Below the pieces are notes generated by a model that searched no databases, was not told the DNA's origin, and worked only from the letters and a program-made list of their open reading frames with translations. Shown in pieces: positions 44,465-54,517 of a DNA stretch of 64,000 bases. The DNA lies in NCBI GenBank assembly GCA_002224055.1, contig AZLU01000011.1, positions 18,501 to 82,500 of the forward strand, written 5' to 3'. Made by a program: the position numbers and the translations under genes. Within the stretch, counting starts at the first letter, position 1. Each line of letters starts with the position of its first letter. Source of the stretch: Pezizomycotina sp. ARF18. Its lineage: Eukaryota; Ascomycota.

Positions 44465-45173
44465 ACGCAACGATCGTCACCATTATTGGGGACGACAAGC
44501 CTCAAAGTCGGCCGTCTTTAAGAGTCTTGTGAGGCACTCTTTATTTGATCTCTTAGTCTTACAAAAATGTCCAGCATCATCGTGTAGTATATCATACAGA
44601 ATAGGTGTTTTCTTCCATCTTTATTCGACCTTCAGCTTGATATTACTGCTTATGCTTGAACGACGCGCGAAACTGAAAGCTTCAAAAGCATACATGTTTT
44701 TGACGGATTCCAAGATACCAGTAGACGAAAGAGGGCCTATGTCTAAACCACTGACAAAGCGGAAGAAGCGATAATACAACTGTAGCATATTGCCCTACAG
44801 AAGTAAACGGGCTCCGTATAATAAGGAATAAGAAATAATTGGCACACACAATTTTTGTATCGTTTCGAATGTTTTTTTTATCTACTGAAACTATGATCCC
44901 GCTAACCTCCGAAGTCGCCACTAACAGTTCGTTTCTGCTGAAACTGGGGTTCTCCAGATGCCTAAGCATTACCAAGGCAAGACCAAAGTTAAAAGCAAGG
45001 CTCGGCGGCGTTCAAATAGGCGAGTTCCAAGAAACGACCGTTCCTGTAACCCCACTATATAACGCATTGCAAACCCTGAGATTGTCCGCGACGATTGGCT
45101 TGAGAAAATGTCCGATATTAAGCTTTTGCATCTACTCTGATATTGGAGAGCAGGTAAGAGGGTGGGAGTAAAG
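44465..45173. other. intergenic between B7 and B8
   Basis: 3' flanks of two converging family-B copies. Open frames on both strands overlap each other and show no features. Confidence 0.45.
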
Positions 45174-46689
45174 TTAAGCCAAAGCCTTGCAAGTACTCCA
45201 GTTAACAAATGCTGAACTCAGCCCACGTGAAGCCAAATACTCCCGCAAGTTGTCGAAAGCAATAACATCCTGTTTCGTTTCCGGACAAATAGTTCGCCTG
45301 CATCGTTCGTGTGCCTCATGAATCCCATCCATGTAATAGAGCGAACTGAGAGAGATGGAAGTGAGAGGGAGCTCAATCATAACTTCAAAAACGTTGCTCC
45401 ACCGATCATCACTAATTGAGAGTCGACAGTTTGACAGCTGAATAGACTGCAAAAGTTTGAGATCCTTGAATAGAAGGGATAGTTGATCAACCTGCGCGTC
45501 TGATAGGTCAAAGTGGACAAGGTGTACGAGCGAACGAAGCAGCCGCACGCGAAGTGTCAGCCTAGTGTCGTACTTGGACTCGAGTTTCATGAGACAGAGG
45601 GACCGGAGAGGAAGCTTGACGAGCCATTTTCAAGCATTCGGAAATGAAGCGATGATGCATGGGAGAATTGATCTATCTCGCGAATAGACGGCATCTCCAA
45701 GCTTAAAGGTTGTTACTCTCGAAAGGTTCTCCTTCATAAGGGTATTCAACACCTTAGGCGCCCATAAAGATTTAAGTTCACCTTTGTCGGCCGAGTATGA
45801 ACCGTTAAAGAATCAGCAATTGAAGAACGCGTATATCACCCCCGTATTTGAAAGGGTAGGGCAAAATTCTTACGTAAGAAACTCGTGTCAGCCCTCATAG
45901 ATTTTAGTTTGGTAAATCGGATTGTGGAGAGAATGGACGCGATCGCCGAGGATAATGCAAACATGCGATCCGTGGAAAGTTCATCAAAACTTTGTATAGT
46001 CAGCTTTTCCATAAGGAGCATTTGCGCATAAGTCGGAAGACCCCAATGAAACCTCTGTTGCCTTATAAGCCGTTTGTTCGCCTGTTGCGGTATGAGGATC
46101 AGTAATAGAGAGAACAAGAGTAATATCATTATAGCAGAGAACTCAATTACGGATGGAAGTGAAAAATGCGGGTAGTCACGAGGGTTTAGAGATAAAGCTT
46201 ACGGCGATCGCCTTCACTCTCCGACCCTTCCATATCATACTCATCGCTATAGACGGACATGTTATCCGAGTCGCTATCATCCCGCGGTCCAGCCTCCTGC
46301 TCTGCAGCGGCCTTCTTCTCCTGATAACGCTCAGTCGGTTCTTCTGGGCTTTATCGGCCTCGCCTAGGACGCGAAAGCATAGTGTCCTGATATGGCATGC
46401 AACGTAGGCTTGACTAAAGAAATCCACATCCTCGCCCATCAAAGCAGTTTCGCCGCTTCGATAACCGCCTTCTTGAACAAATGGCTCCTCGCGACTGGAG
46501 TAAAGAGCTTACTCGTTTTGTACCAGGTCCAAGCCACGGCCCCCCTTGTCTTTTTGTCGAGGCGCGGGTCCGTGATACCTGCTCGGCGACCTTTCAACGA
46601 TACGTGGACGACAAGGCAATTCTGATCAGCTAAGCACTTTTAACGATGAAGTTTGCTCTTACCATGAGAAGGATTTCGTTCGGCAACAT
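45174..46689 (-). pseudogene. family B, copy B8, with acidic insert
   Basis: Exon 1 (46689-46663) is MLPNEILLM, the F-box start, with a phase-0 intron at 46662-46591. Exon 2 begins VAEQ; one frame over come ITDPRLDKKTRGAVAWTWYK, TSKLFTPVARSHLFKKAVIE and FFSQAYVACHIRTLCFRVLG. An acidic insert not seen in other copies follows (DDSDSDNMSVYSDEYDMEG). Then come MLLMEKLTIQSF, SSAIASILSTIRFTKLKSM, LSRVTTFKLGDAVYSRD, and after a TGA, WLVKLPLRSLCLMKLE, LLFKDLKLLQSIQLSNCRLS, RWSNVFEVMIELPLTSISLS, and YYMDGIHEAHERCRRTICPE with its DVIAFDNLREYL end. A short intron may lie between the insert and the LRR part. About five breaks. Confidence 0.72.
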
Positions 46690-47110
46690 TCCGGGGGTCG
46701 ATCGAGAGCCGTAGGTCGATGGTCTATAGATGGACGCGTTGTACTGCGACTTCCTCGAGGGTGTTGCCTGAGGAGAGCGAGCCTTGCAACGTGGATGGAA
46801 CGATGGGGATTAAAAGGGAGACGCGATGGAAATGTTTAGGGTTGAAAGGAGGTTGTTTACCATCCTTTCTTTTTCGTTACCGAAATAAATTTTTGTAATT
46901 ACTCAAAATTTGGCACTTTATTTTCGTTTATGCACCAAAATTTTGTTGCGGCTGATGGCTGGAACTACCAGTGCTTTTTTCTTTTCTTTTTTTTTTTTTT
47001 TTTTTGGGTGGGGGGGAGGGGCAATTTTATTTGCTTATTTTTCTTCCTAAATATTTTTATTGCTTTTATAATCAAACTGTTTCTTTGAATACTCATTGGT
47101 TTAGTTATTC
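46690..47110. other. upstream region of B8, homopolymer tract
   Basis: An ACGCGT hexamer at 46734-46739 lies 45 bases before the B8 start codon. A T-run with a following G-rich block lies at 46982-47020. No gene. Confidence 0.45.
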
Positions 47111-47195
47111 ATGTATTGATTTATTCATATATTGATTTATTCATATATTGATTTATTCATATATTGATTTATTCATATATTGATTTATTCATTAC
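47111..47195. repeat. 16-bp minisatellite, about five units
   Basis: The unit ATATTGATTTATTCAT repeats about five times with almost no change, then degenerates to short ATTCATTC copies. No coding or regulatory meaning is evident. Confidence 0.9.
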
Positions 47196-47907
47196 TCATT
47201 CATTCATTGCGGCGGCGCCCAGGCTTGTTCCTGTATATCATGGCGGGGAAATCGATTTCTAGAGGAGATCTTCATGAACACATAATAAGGGTGGGAAGGG
47301 TTGTTCTAGATATACTGGGTCGCGCAAATATATCGTGAATAGACTCCTGGCGGGCTATCATAGTCTTAGCTTCTTACCGGTTCTTCACAATTGCTTCCAT
47401 TACTATACTAGACGCTTATCTCACGGCTTGGTAACAAAAATATAAGAAGCTCGGTATATAACACGGATTGCTGCAGCTATAAGGCTTAATCTATACTGCT
47501 TTATTTATCAACTGTTTCTCCTTTTTTTACTTTTATTTTTAGGGAAGAGTTTTTGGCAAGGTTTCAGGAACGCGAGAGAACCCCAAAAGAACAGTCCTTT
47601 ACTATGTCTCGATACTCGCCCGAAAATCGTCTCATCTTATAAAAAGCAGGTTTTTTTTCAGGTAGCATCGCCTGGTGGCCTGCGTGCCTGCTTTTTCAAA
47701 TTATAAGTATTATAACCAGAGATGAGTAGGTCGCCTAACGGAGTCTAACCTACTATGAACCAGTGAAACTATATCTGTGGAGACGCAATATTACGCATGA
47801 ACAGTGGCTCGACGTCATAAAATGCAATGTATTGCCAATAAGGATATTTTACGTGAAGATGCGGGGGCTGAGAGTATCTGGGCGCTTCTGAATCCTGCAG
47901 CCTCATG
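47196..47907. other. intergenic, nothing recognised
   Basis: Mixed sequence between the minisatellite and the promoter of the intact F-box gene. No supported gene. Confidence 0.45.
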
Positions 47908-47959
47908 ATTGGTTGTGGTATGTGTCATTCTGTCAGCCAATTGCTCTCACAATATATAA
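47908..47959 (+). promoter_or_regulatory. CCAAT boxes and TATA box of the intact short F-box gene
   Basis: An inverted CCAAT (ATTGG, 47908-47912), a forward CCAAT (47937-47941) and TATATAA (47953-47959) lie in order, 188 bases before the start codon. This is the most complete core-promoter arrangement in the window. It goes with the only intact member of its family, which suggests the gene is expressed. Confidence 0.5.
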
Positions 47960-48146
47960 GTCATCCTCCACTGAATTTCTTTGAACATATTTCCTCTGTA
48001 AGTGGACTTTGCGACTTTTGCTGCTACTGTAGTCCGCCGCGAATACCGCTGGTTTGATGTCAGTACCGTAGGAATCCCCAGAGATACCAGCAATAGACAT
48101 TCAGTTACTCCGAGTTCGAGGTTCCAAAAATCCGGTATTCTGCGTC

Positions 48147-48761
48147 ATGGATTCGTTACCGGCTGAGATCCTCTTCCAAATTTTCGAGCAGCTCACGTAC
48201 TACGACCTCAAGAGGGTCCCCCGAGTCTGTAAACGGTTCCATAGAATCGTGCAAAGATCTAGCAGTCGCATGGACTGTGCACTAAAGCACGATTCACCGA
48301 TTTCCGGCCGCAAATATAAACTCCGCGAGCTCTCAACTCATCCTGTTTTCGACAAACTTATATACCAGTACACCGATAACTCCGAGGAGGCTTATATATA
48401 CACCGTCCCCTGCATCGAAGACGAAGAGAGAAACCAGGTGCGGTTATCGTCGCACCCTATCGCTCGGGAGAATGCTCTATCGCCAGCCTTGAGTCGGATA
48501 CTGTTTACGCCCTGGGTACCGCTCGCCGAAGGACCGCTCACCGTCGATGGGACCGGCCGCGGAGGAGCGGTGACAGTCATGGATGTGGTAAAGGCTATGG
48601 CGGAGGCGGTCAGACAGCATAAAGCGTCAGTCAGGAGTCAGAAAAAGAGCGGTTATAATCAGTACAACGGATTAACTTGGGATAAGATCGGGTATCTGAA
48701 GATAGAGAATGGGGATGTTCATCTCCTCGATAAATTTCAAGGCTGGTCGGGGAGATATTAG
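48147..48761 (+). CDS. short F-box protein, intact copy A4
   Basis: An open reading frame of 204 residues without introns. F-box at residues 1-40: MDSLPAEILFQIFEQLTYYD, LKRVPRVCKRFHRIV. Then come a middle part with TYTD-type acidic loops (EDEERNQVRLSSHPIAREN), ALSPALSRILFTPWVPLAEG, GGAVTVMDVVKAMAEAV and a C-terminal strand-rich end, WDKIGYLKIENGDVHLLDKF. By family it is the adaptor of an SCF ubiquitin ligase: the F-box binds Skp1 and the rest should bind a target. The three broken relatives at 2.6-4.7 kb share every block. The start is the ATG that opens the F-box. The intact frame plus promoter elements mark it as the probable functional member. Confidence 0.9.
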   Translation: MDSLPAEILFQIFEQLTYYDLKRVPRVCKRFHRIVQRSSSRMDCALKHDSPISGRKYKLRELSTHPVFDKLIYQYTDNSEEAYIYTVPCIEDEERNQVRLSSHPIARENALSPALSRILFTPWVPLAEGPLTVDGTGRGGAVTVMDVVKAMAEAVRQHKASVRSQKKSGYNQYNGLTWDKIGYLKIENGDVHLLDKFQGWSGRY

Positions 48762-50324
48762 TGATATCGCCAGAGGTATTCTAGCGTGGAACGTTCCTAT
48801 GTAGAGCGGAGAAGATGATTTTGTGGAATTAATGGGTTTGTGTTGGCCTAATGATTGTTTACTCTCTTCCTCATTTAGGTGCGAAATGGATTTTAATTTC
48901 CTTGTTTCCCCTTTATACTGTTTACATGACAATATAGCTTCATATAACTTAATATCAATCTTGTATATAATGTTTATCCTATCTATAGCATGCAATGACC
49001 TCCACGAGTTTTCTTTCCTTTCCTGGCTTTCCTCTTTTCCTCTCTTCGTATGGTTCTTTGATACCAATTCATAATGGCGTACCTCATTCTTAGTGGAAAC
49101 GGTCCTATATTAAGCTTTGGCCAAAATTTACACCAACACATTTAATAGTCAGAGAAAATTGAATAACCTCGAGGACTGCTTTAACACTATCATATGATCA
49201 TTTTATCCTCGACGTAGAATCAGATAACCGATTGAAAACCAGTCGCTTATAGGGTCAGCAGGTTCGTAATCATGGGATGCAGCTTCTATCCTGTGCTCTA
49301 AGAAGCTCACATTTGACAATAGACTGTCGGAAGAATTTCCGTAGACGAGATGCTAGAAAGCAGGCTTAGACACGGATATGTCCCTCTGTTACTCTCCTTC
49401 TCGTGCAAGAACCTTCTGGTATGGAGAATAAACAGCTCGCCGGAATTGTATAGCCGAGAACATACTGTAGGATCTCGACGCTTGCGAGAACGCCTGAGGA
49501 GATATGAGATTTAAATTAGTCCGCAATTCTCCAAGGAGAACAATAGGTCTAACTATAAAGTAAAGTCTATTTTAAGATTTATTAAATAACTTGTATGCCC
49601 GACATAAGGAGGGTTTATTAGCGACTAGAAAAAATATATATTACGTATTAGATAAAATAAATTATAAATTACGTAAAAATTATATGTACTCTTATTGTTA
49701 AGACTTGATAAAAAAAAGTTTTTAATATATCTATAATATATTATAACGCGAAACGCTTTTGACTATTTATAAATAAATAAAAAAAAATTTCGGCAATAAA
49801 AACGGGAGAAAATTCTCCGGCGAAGCTACCGGAAATAAACAACGGATGATATAGGAGTAAAACAAGTCTCGATTGTGTTTACGATGTATTTACCTTCTGC
49901 TTTAATCTCTTGCGGACTAGGCTTGTACATATTCCCGTAATCGCAACTATTATATGGATGCTTTTACTATCGGAGAAACGAAACTGTGATTCTTCATTCA
50001 TATATCACTACCGAGGTTTGTCCACCAGTCCGTTTCACCGAACATCCTGTTCGCGGTTAGTGCAAGAGAGGGGAACTAACTCTGATGGGACTTGTAGGAG
50101 AGCACAGTCTGTGATGAAATGCTGGTGCTAAGCAACCAAGAATTCGGGGTAAGTTTCATTCCCAAGATTAACTGTGAGCAAATACGCATGGAGAATTGGG
50201 ACGAAAGAAGGCTGCGTGGGGCGTCGCGGAAATTGTCGGTGCTGATGAAAAGGAGCCGCGAATTAATTAAATATTAATCAAATCAAACATATGCACTGTG
50301 CGATTTGCCTAAACGTGAGCGCGC
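48762..50324. other. 1.6 kb intergenic with a very AT-rich block
   Basis: The stretch 49550-49800 is extremely AT-rich and dominated by TA and AA/TT steps, as seen in RIP-mutated repeats. No element ends or coding sequence remain. Open frames near 48823-49074 and 49910-50131 have no features. Confidence 0.4.
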
Positions 50325-50342
50325 ACGCGTTTGAAAACGCGT
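50325..50342. promoter_or_regulatory. inverted pair of ACGCGT boxes
   Basis: ACGCGTTT-GA-AAACGCGT is a perfect 8+2+8 inverted repeat made of two MluI-type boxes, 132 bases before the start codon of the Cys/His-rich gene. Paired ACGCGT sites are bound by Mbp1/Swi6-class cell-cycle factors in fungi. Whether that holds here is inference. Confidence 0.4.
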
Positions 50343-50473
50343 TCTAGATGGAGACTTTTTGTTTCCAGTGCTAGAAATTTGCTCATCCCTTAATCTTCTT
50401 TCATCGCGGAGTCTCCTAGTTTAGTCCAGGATCTCGAAACCAGAAACCGCACGGCAATAGAAATCCGATCACG

Positions 50474-51105
50474 ATGCCTTCTACTTCCTCCGAAATCATT
50501 AGCAACGATGTTGTGCGAAATATTATCAGATCAGCGGACCTTGACCGCCTGCGAGCTGTCCTCGATACGGTCTGCAGCGAGCTTCCTGAGGCGAAAAGGA
50601 TAGTAGAACGCGAGCTCGTCGCGGAGGTCGCCTCCGATACTGACGGCGACAATGATACCGAGGAAGAACCCGAAGGCGAGGAAGAAGCCACCGCCGAAAG
50701 AGAACCAGCGCGATCCTCCGGTCCCAAGCGGCAACGAGCCCGTTACGCTCTATGCTTGAACTGCCGCGAAGAGTATGACGTTACCGATAACGATCGTGAA
50801 TCATGCACGTATCACGACGGTAGGAATAACCTTGACATTACTTGGAGGCTTTTATCTGAACTTATGTCTGACTAAATATATTTTGTAGGGGAAATCGAAC
50901 CCGACTACGATAATGGCTTTGTAGATCACGATCCGGACTGCCACGGGATCCCGATGGAGATTGGTGCAAGGAAGAATACCCAGACTGTTACATATGGTCC
51001 TGCTGCGAAGCTCTCGGAATAGACTCCGAAGGCTGCCGGACTGGAAAACATAAGGAGGATACGAAATATGTGCCAGGATCGAAGAAGCCACGTCTTTGGG
51101 AATAG
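50474..51105 (+). pseudogene. Cys/His-rich zinc-binding-type protein, one frameshift
   Basis: Exon 1 (50474-50819): MPSTSSEIISNDVVRNIIRS, LDRLRAVLDTVCSELPEAKR, an acidic region, then RARYALCLNCREEYDVTDND and SCTYHDG. An intron (50820-50888, CTGAC branch) splits a Gly codon. Exon 2: EIEPDYDNGFVDHDPDCHGI, and after one lost base near 50963 KEEYPDCYIWSCCEALGIDS and EGCRTGKHKEDTKYVPGSKK, ending TAG. The spacing Cys-x2-Cys...Cys-x-Tyr-His...Asp-His-Asp-x2-Cys-His...Trp-x-Cys-Cys...Gly-Cys-x3-Lys-His is that of a widespread fungal family of small Cys/His-rich proteins whose function is not known to me. About 200 residues. The single break keeps all metal-ligand candidates on both sides. Confidence 0.75.
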
Positions 51106-51521
51106 ATACAGTTACGGAACAGATCGAGTTGCTGGTCGTAGTCATGAAACTACAATATAAATCACTGGAGTATGCATCGGTCATATAGTTGCTAGGACTT
51201 TAGTACTTTTTTCTTCTTCTGTTTCTGAACGTAAGCGATGTAATGGTATTTGTAATGGTATTATTCTTTGCATTCTTGACCAGGTTCCACAACTTCTGAC
51301 GTACTAGGCCGCTTGTAACCACCGTTCTTACTCGTAATTTATAATCACTTGAATACAATACTATTCTTCCCAGCATTAAGTAACTGTTGATATATTGCTA
51401 TAAGTCTATTTCTATATATGATGCTTATAATCGTGACTTTTGTAAAGAAAATACCACTTTCCTCTTAAGTATTCAGCTGCTCGTCTAAAGATACGTCGAA
51501 GACAATATTTAGCAATTTCCT
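51106..51521. other. intergenic between convergent genes
   Basis: AT-rich. It holds two near-copies of GTAATGGTATT at 51239-51262. No gene. Confidence 0.5.
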
Positions 51522-52191
51522 TCAAATCCTTCGACCACCCTGCGCTCCGTTCGGTGCAAGAACGAGATGGACACCAGTAGCCTGGCACTCATCATTGCTA
51601 GCATCCCAATGAAAACCGTAGTGCCGCCCGTGCAAATCGTGAAATCGCTCACGCCATTGCGTCAAAAACCCGCTGCTCAGTTTAATATAAAAACTTCTGT
51701 CAACAGTAGACTGCGCGGGCTCATTTGGATCAATAAAAGAGAGTATCGACTCTTGCCCTTCTACCGGAGCCACAGCGAGGAGGTTCGCAATCGTGTGCGC
51801 GTTGCGGTCGGTGAGCTCGATCCACCCGCAGAGGCGGCCGTCGGGGTGTACAGTGAAATCCGGCCCGGGACTATCGCTCACGTAGGCGGAGTAGAGGGAT
51901 TCTTCTTCGTTGGAGGTGCTAGAAAAGTCATTAGATTAGACAAAAAGAGATTTTAGATAGGATAAGAAATGTATATACCTGCCCTGAACGGCGATGTACT
52001 TGCCGTCGAATGGGGTCGCAAGGCCGGTCGGCCTGGGACAATTTGATAGACATGCTTGTCGCGTTGGCTTGTCTTTTGCGAAGATTGATTGCTCTTCTAT
52101 CCACTGTGAAGAGCGAGCTTGGTTGGATCGGCGTGGCATTCACGAAGGAGATGACGAGCGCGGTACTCGTGAGAGCGACAGAGAGTTTCAT
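51522..52191 (-). pseudogene. secreted protein, two exons, one frameshift
   Basis: Exon 1 (52191-51979) starts with a signal peptide, MKLSVALTSTALVISFVNA. It is followed by TPIQPSSLFTVDRRAINLRK and a Lys-Arg (KR) site that could be a Kex2-type propeptide cleavage site. After a one-base shift near 52050 come CLSNCPRPTGLATPFDGKYI and AVQGS. The intron is 51978-51919. Exon 2: SNEEESLYSAYVSDSPGPDF, TVHPDGRLCGWIELTDRNAH, LLAVAPVEGQESILSFIDPN, FLTQWRERFHDLHGRHYGFH and WDASNDECQATGVHLVLAPN, ending at 51522. The mature protein is about 180 residues with four Cys. It is compact, well patterned and nearly intact. No family is recognised; small secreted effector or enzyme-like protein. Confidence 0.72.
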
Positions 52192-54227
52192 TTTGCGCGA
52201 GTGAAGATGATTCGCTGAAGCTAAGCTTTTCTGAGAGGATTGAGTTGTTTTATTGAATGTTGGTAGACAGATATCAAAACTAAAGCTAAAGGTTTATTTA
52301 CGGCTGGCAGATTTTCTTTTCTCTTTATGACAGAAGGAAAGCTCTCATTGGAAGAAAACCACATATTTATATACGCTGCTAGTCCTCGAGGTTTACGACG
52401 TAGAATCCAAACGTACGGAACTGCGACTTTGACCGATATTTAATTAGTGGATCAGCGCACCAGTGGCTACCATAAATGGGTGAAGTCGCGATATGAGTTT
52501 TAGTAATTAACGTTAATCATGCCGATCGTGCGGCGTGCTAGCAATGTTTTCACGACTAGCGACGAAAACTCAGTCGGACGTCATATCAAATATCGCAACC
52601 ACCGCTGAAACAGTTCGTTTATCGTAACGATCGTGCCCTATAACAGAAGCTTGATTTGGTTTGATTGACGCACTGACATCTGGAGTTAGAAACAGGTCGC
52701 TAAATTGTTATCGCGGTGTTGGAGAAGGAGAACGGGAAGGTGACTAGAGGACTTTCCGAAAAAGGGGTGCTCATATATAAGTTCAACTCGGAATAGCAAA
52801 TGGAATAGTAACATCGCAAAGCCTCTTTTCAGATAGGCCTATAGAGTGCCGTTACCGCAGCGATATATGCTCATTCTAGCTAGCAGACCAAAATGGTCAA
52901 AAAATTTTTTTATGTATATAGAGAAAGAATCATATAGATCTGATACGAATCTGCTGAGAAAGCAGTGGCTACTTCAAGTTGTTCAGCTACCACGGGATCT
53001 CGCGGAAGAAGTAGAAATGGCGAGAGGAGGCACGATTAGCCTCAACTAAACCCTAATTAATGTCAAAGATGACCTTCGACGGCGCCGAGGCTTTAATAAC
53101 AGGAAGCGACGCCGCTGCTAACAAATAAAGAACGATTAACGCACTGTCTACGCCATGGATTCGAACTAGGAAACAAAAAACCGCGAAGGTGGAAATTTGG
53201 GTACTAAAAAACCCATTTGTAGCTTGAACGACAAAGATTTAGGTTATTGGGGTGTTTCTGAACGCATATAAATAAATAATAGTTACTTAACTACATGTAT
53301 GGGTTTGAAAAAATATTAAATTAACTCACTGAGAACTCATCTTCGCCTCTACTTCTCGCCCTCGGGGTTAGAAAACAAAATTCAGGCATATCACGAGAAC
53401 CAAGCACACAAGATATTTTCTTTTGCAGCCGCTCCTCCGAGGTATTGGAGTACACTGAAGTTTTCAACCGATCCTAAAAGACCCTCTCCGTTCGCGCGAT
53501 AATGGCTTATAGATAAAGTAAGTGGACACAAAAACTATTTCGTCGTTATTACGGGACAGGTACAGTACGTTAACGGAAAAGGTGCGGATAAGGAAAGCAA
53601 TTTATATTCTACGCATTTTTCCACTATCAACCGGCAATTCCCTCAGGGTCTACTACATCCTTACCTTGTCAGCCTGCCTATGCAGCTCAAGTGGTACTGA
53701 GATTGAGGTGATCGGGACCAAATAATTCCCCGACAAATTTGAACCTAGGCCATGCAGCTGCAGACTCCTAATGCCTGAGAACGGACAGCTCAGTAGCGGA
53801 AACCCTACGGACCCCAAGGCTAGCTTCGATCGATTTGCCATTGCCCTCGGAGCTTCACTCTTTATCTTGGCTTCTATCCAGAGGTCCTCTGAGGTGGGTG
53901 AAGAGACAAAAAGGCAAAGCCATACTTCTCTCTCCTACATGGTAAGTGTGAAAGACGTTATCGAAACTAGAGTAAATACTCTCAACTCCAAGAATGCTAA
54001 CTGCGCTAAGACTGAAAACTATAAAAATTGAACGATTGCTTTGATATACGGTTGTTTCGTTTTGTAGGGCTGAAAATCATGCGTATTTTCCGCGATAAAA
54101 CTAAATATCATTGCCGATGGTATTCGGAGCACTACTTCAGGAAGGCGATCCATTCAACCTTGAATTGATAAAACTGGCGATAGCTGGTATGTCGCATAAG
54201 TATCTTTTTGAATAGTAAGTAAGGAAT

Positions 54228-54230
<3 letters not shown>
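52192..54230. other. 2.0 kb intergenic
   Basis: No frame reads as a recognisable protein. Small open frames at 52846-53049, 53522-53725 and 53771-54031 are unsupported. Confidence 0.4.

Positions 54231-54263
<33 letters not shown>
54231..54263. repeat. A33 homopolymer
   Basis: Thirty-three consecutive A. On the plus strand it is not preceded by a recognisable coding or retroelement 3' end, so a poly(A)-tail origin is not supported. Confidence 0.9.
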
Positions 54264-54266
<3 letters not shown>

Positions 54267-54517
54267 GTTCCTAAAGATTGCGCTGGTGAATTCCTCAAGG
54301 TTATATTATTTCTCATGCTTATGATCCATTCATACAAAACTCCTCCAAGGACATGTAAAGAACTCTACCGAGAATATACAGACCCGTGAGCAAATGGAGT
54401 ATCTTATCTACTCAAGTAATCTCTAGATCGGCTGAATGCCATCATGTACTATCTCTCGCGGCATATGCTTGGATTGAAATCCTGCAAGCGAGTAATATCG
54501 GGGCTGTAATAAAAACA

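Noticed and set aside
44839-45171. 110-residue open frame between B7 and B8
   Set aside because: No recognisable features, an overlapping frame on the other strand, and it lies in the shared 3' flank.
47111-47195. CRISPR-like regular repeat
   Set aside because: Units are directly adjacent 16-mers with no unique spacers, in a eukaryotic context; it is a minisatellite.
53150-53175. tRNA T-arm-like sequence (TTCGAATCC on the minus strand)
   Set aside because: The flanking bases do not form the T-stem and no acceptor or anticodon arm can be drawn.
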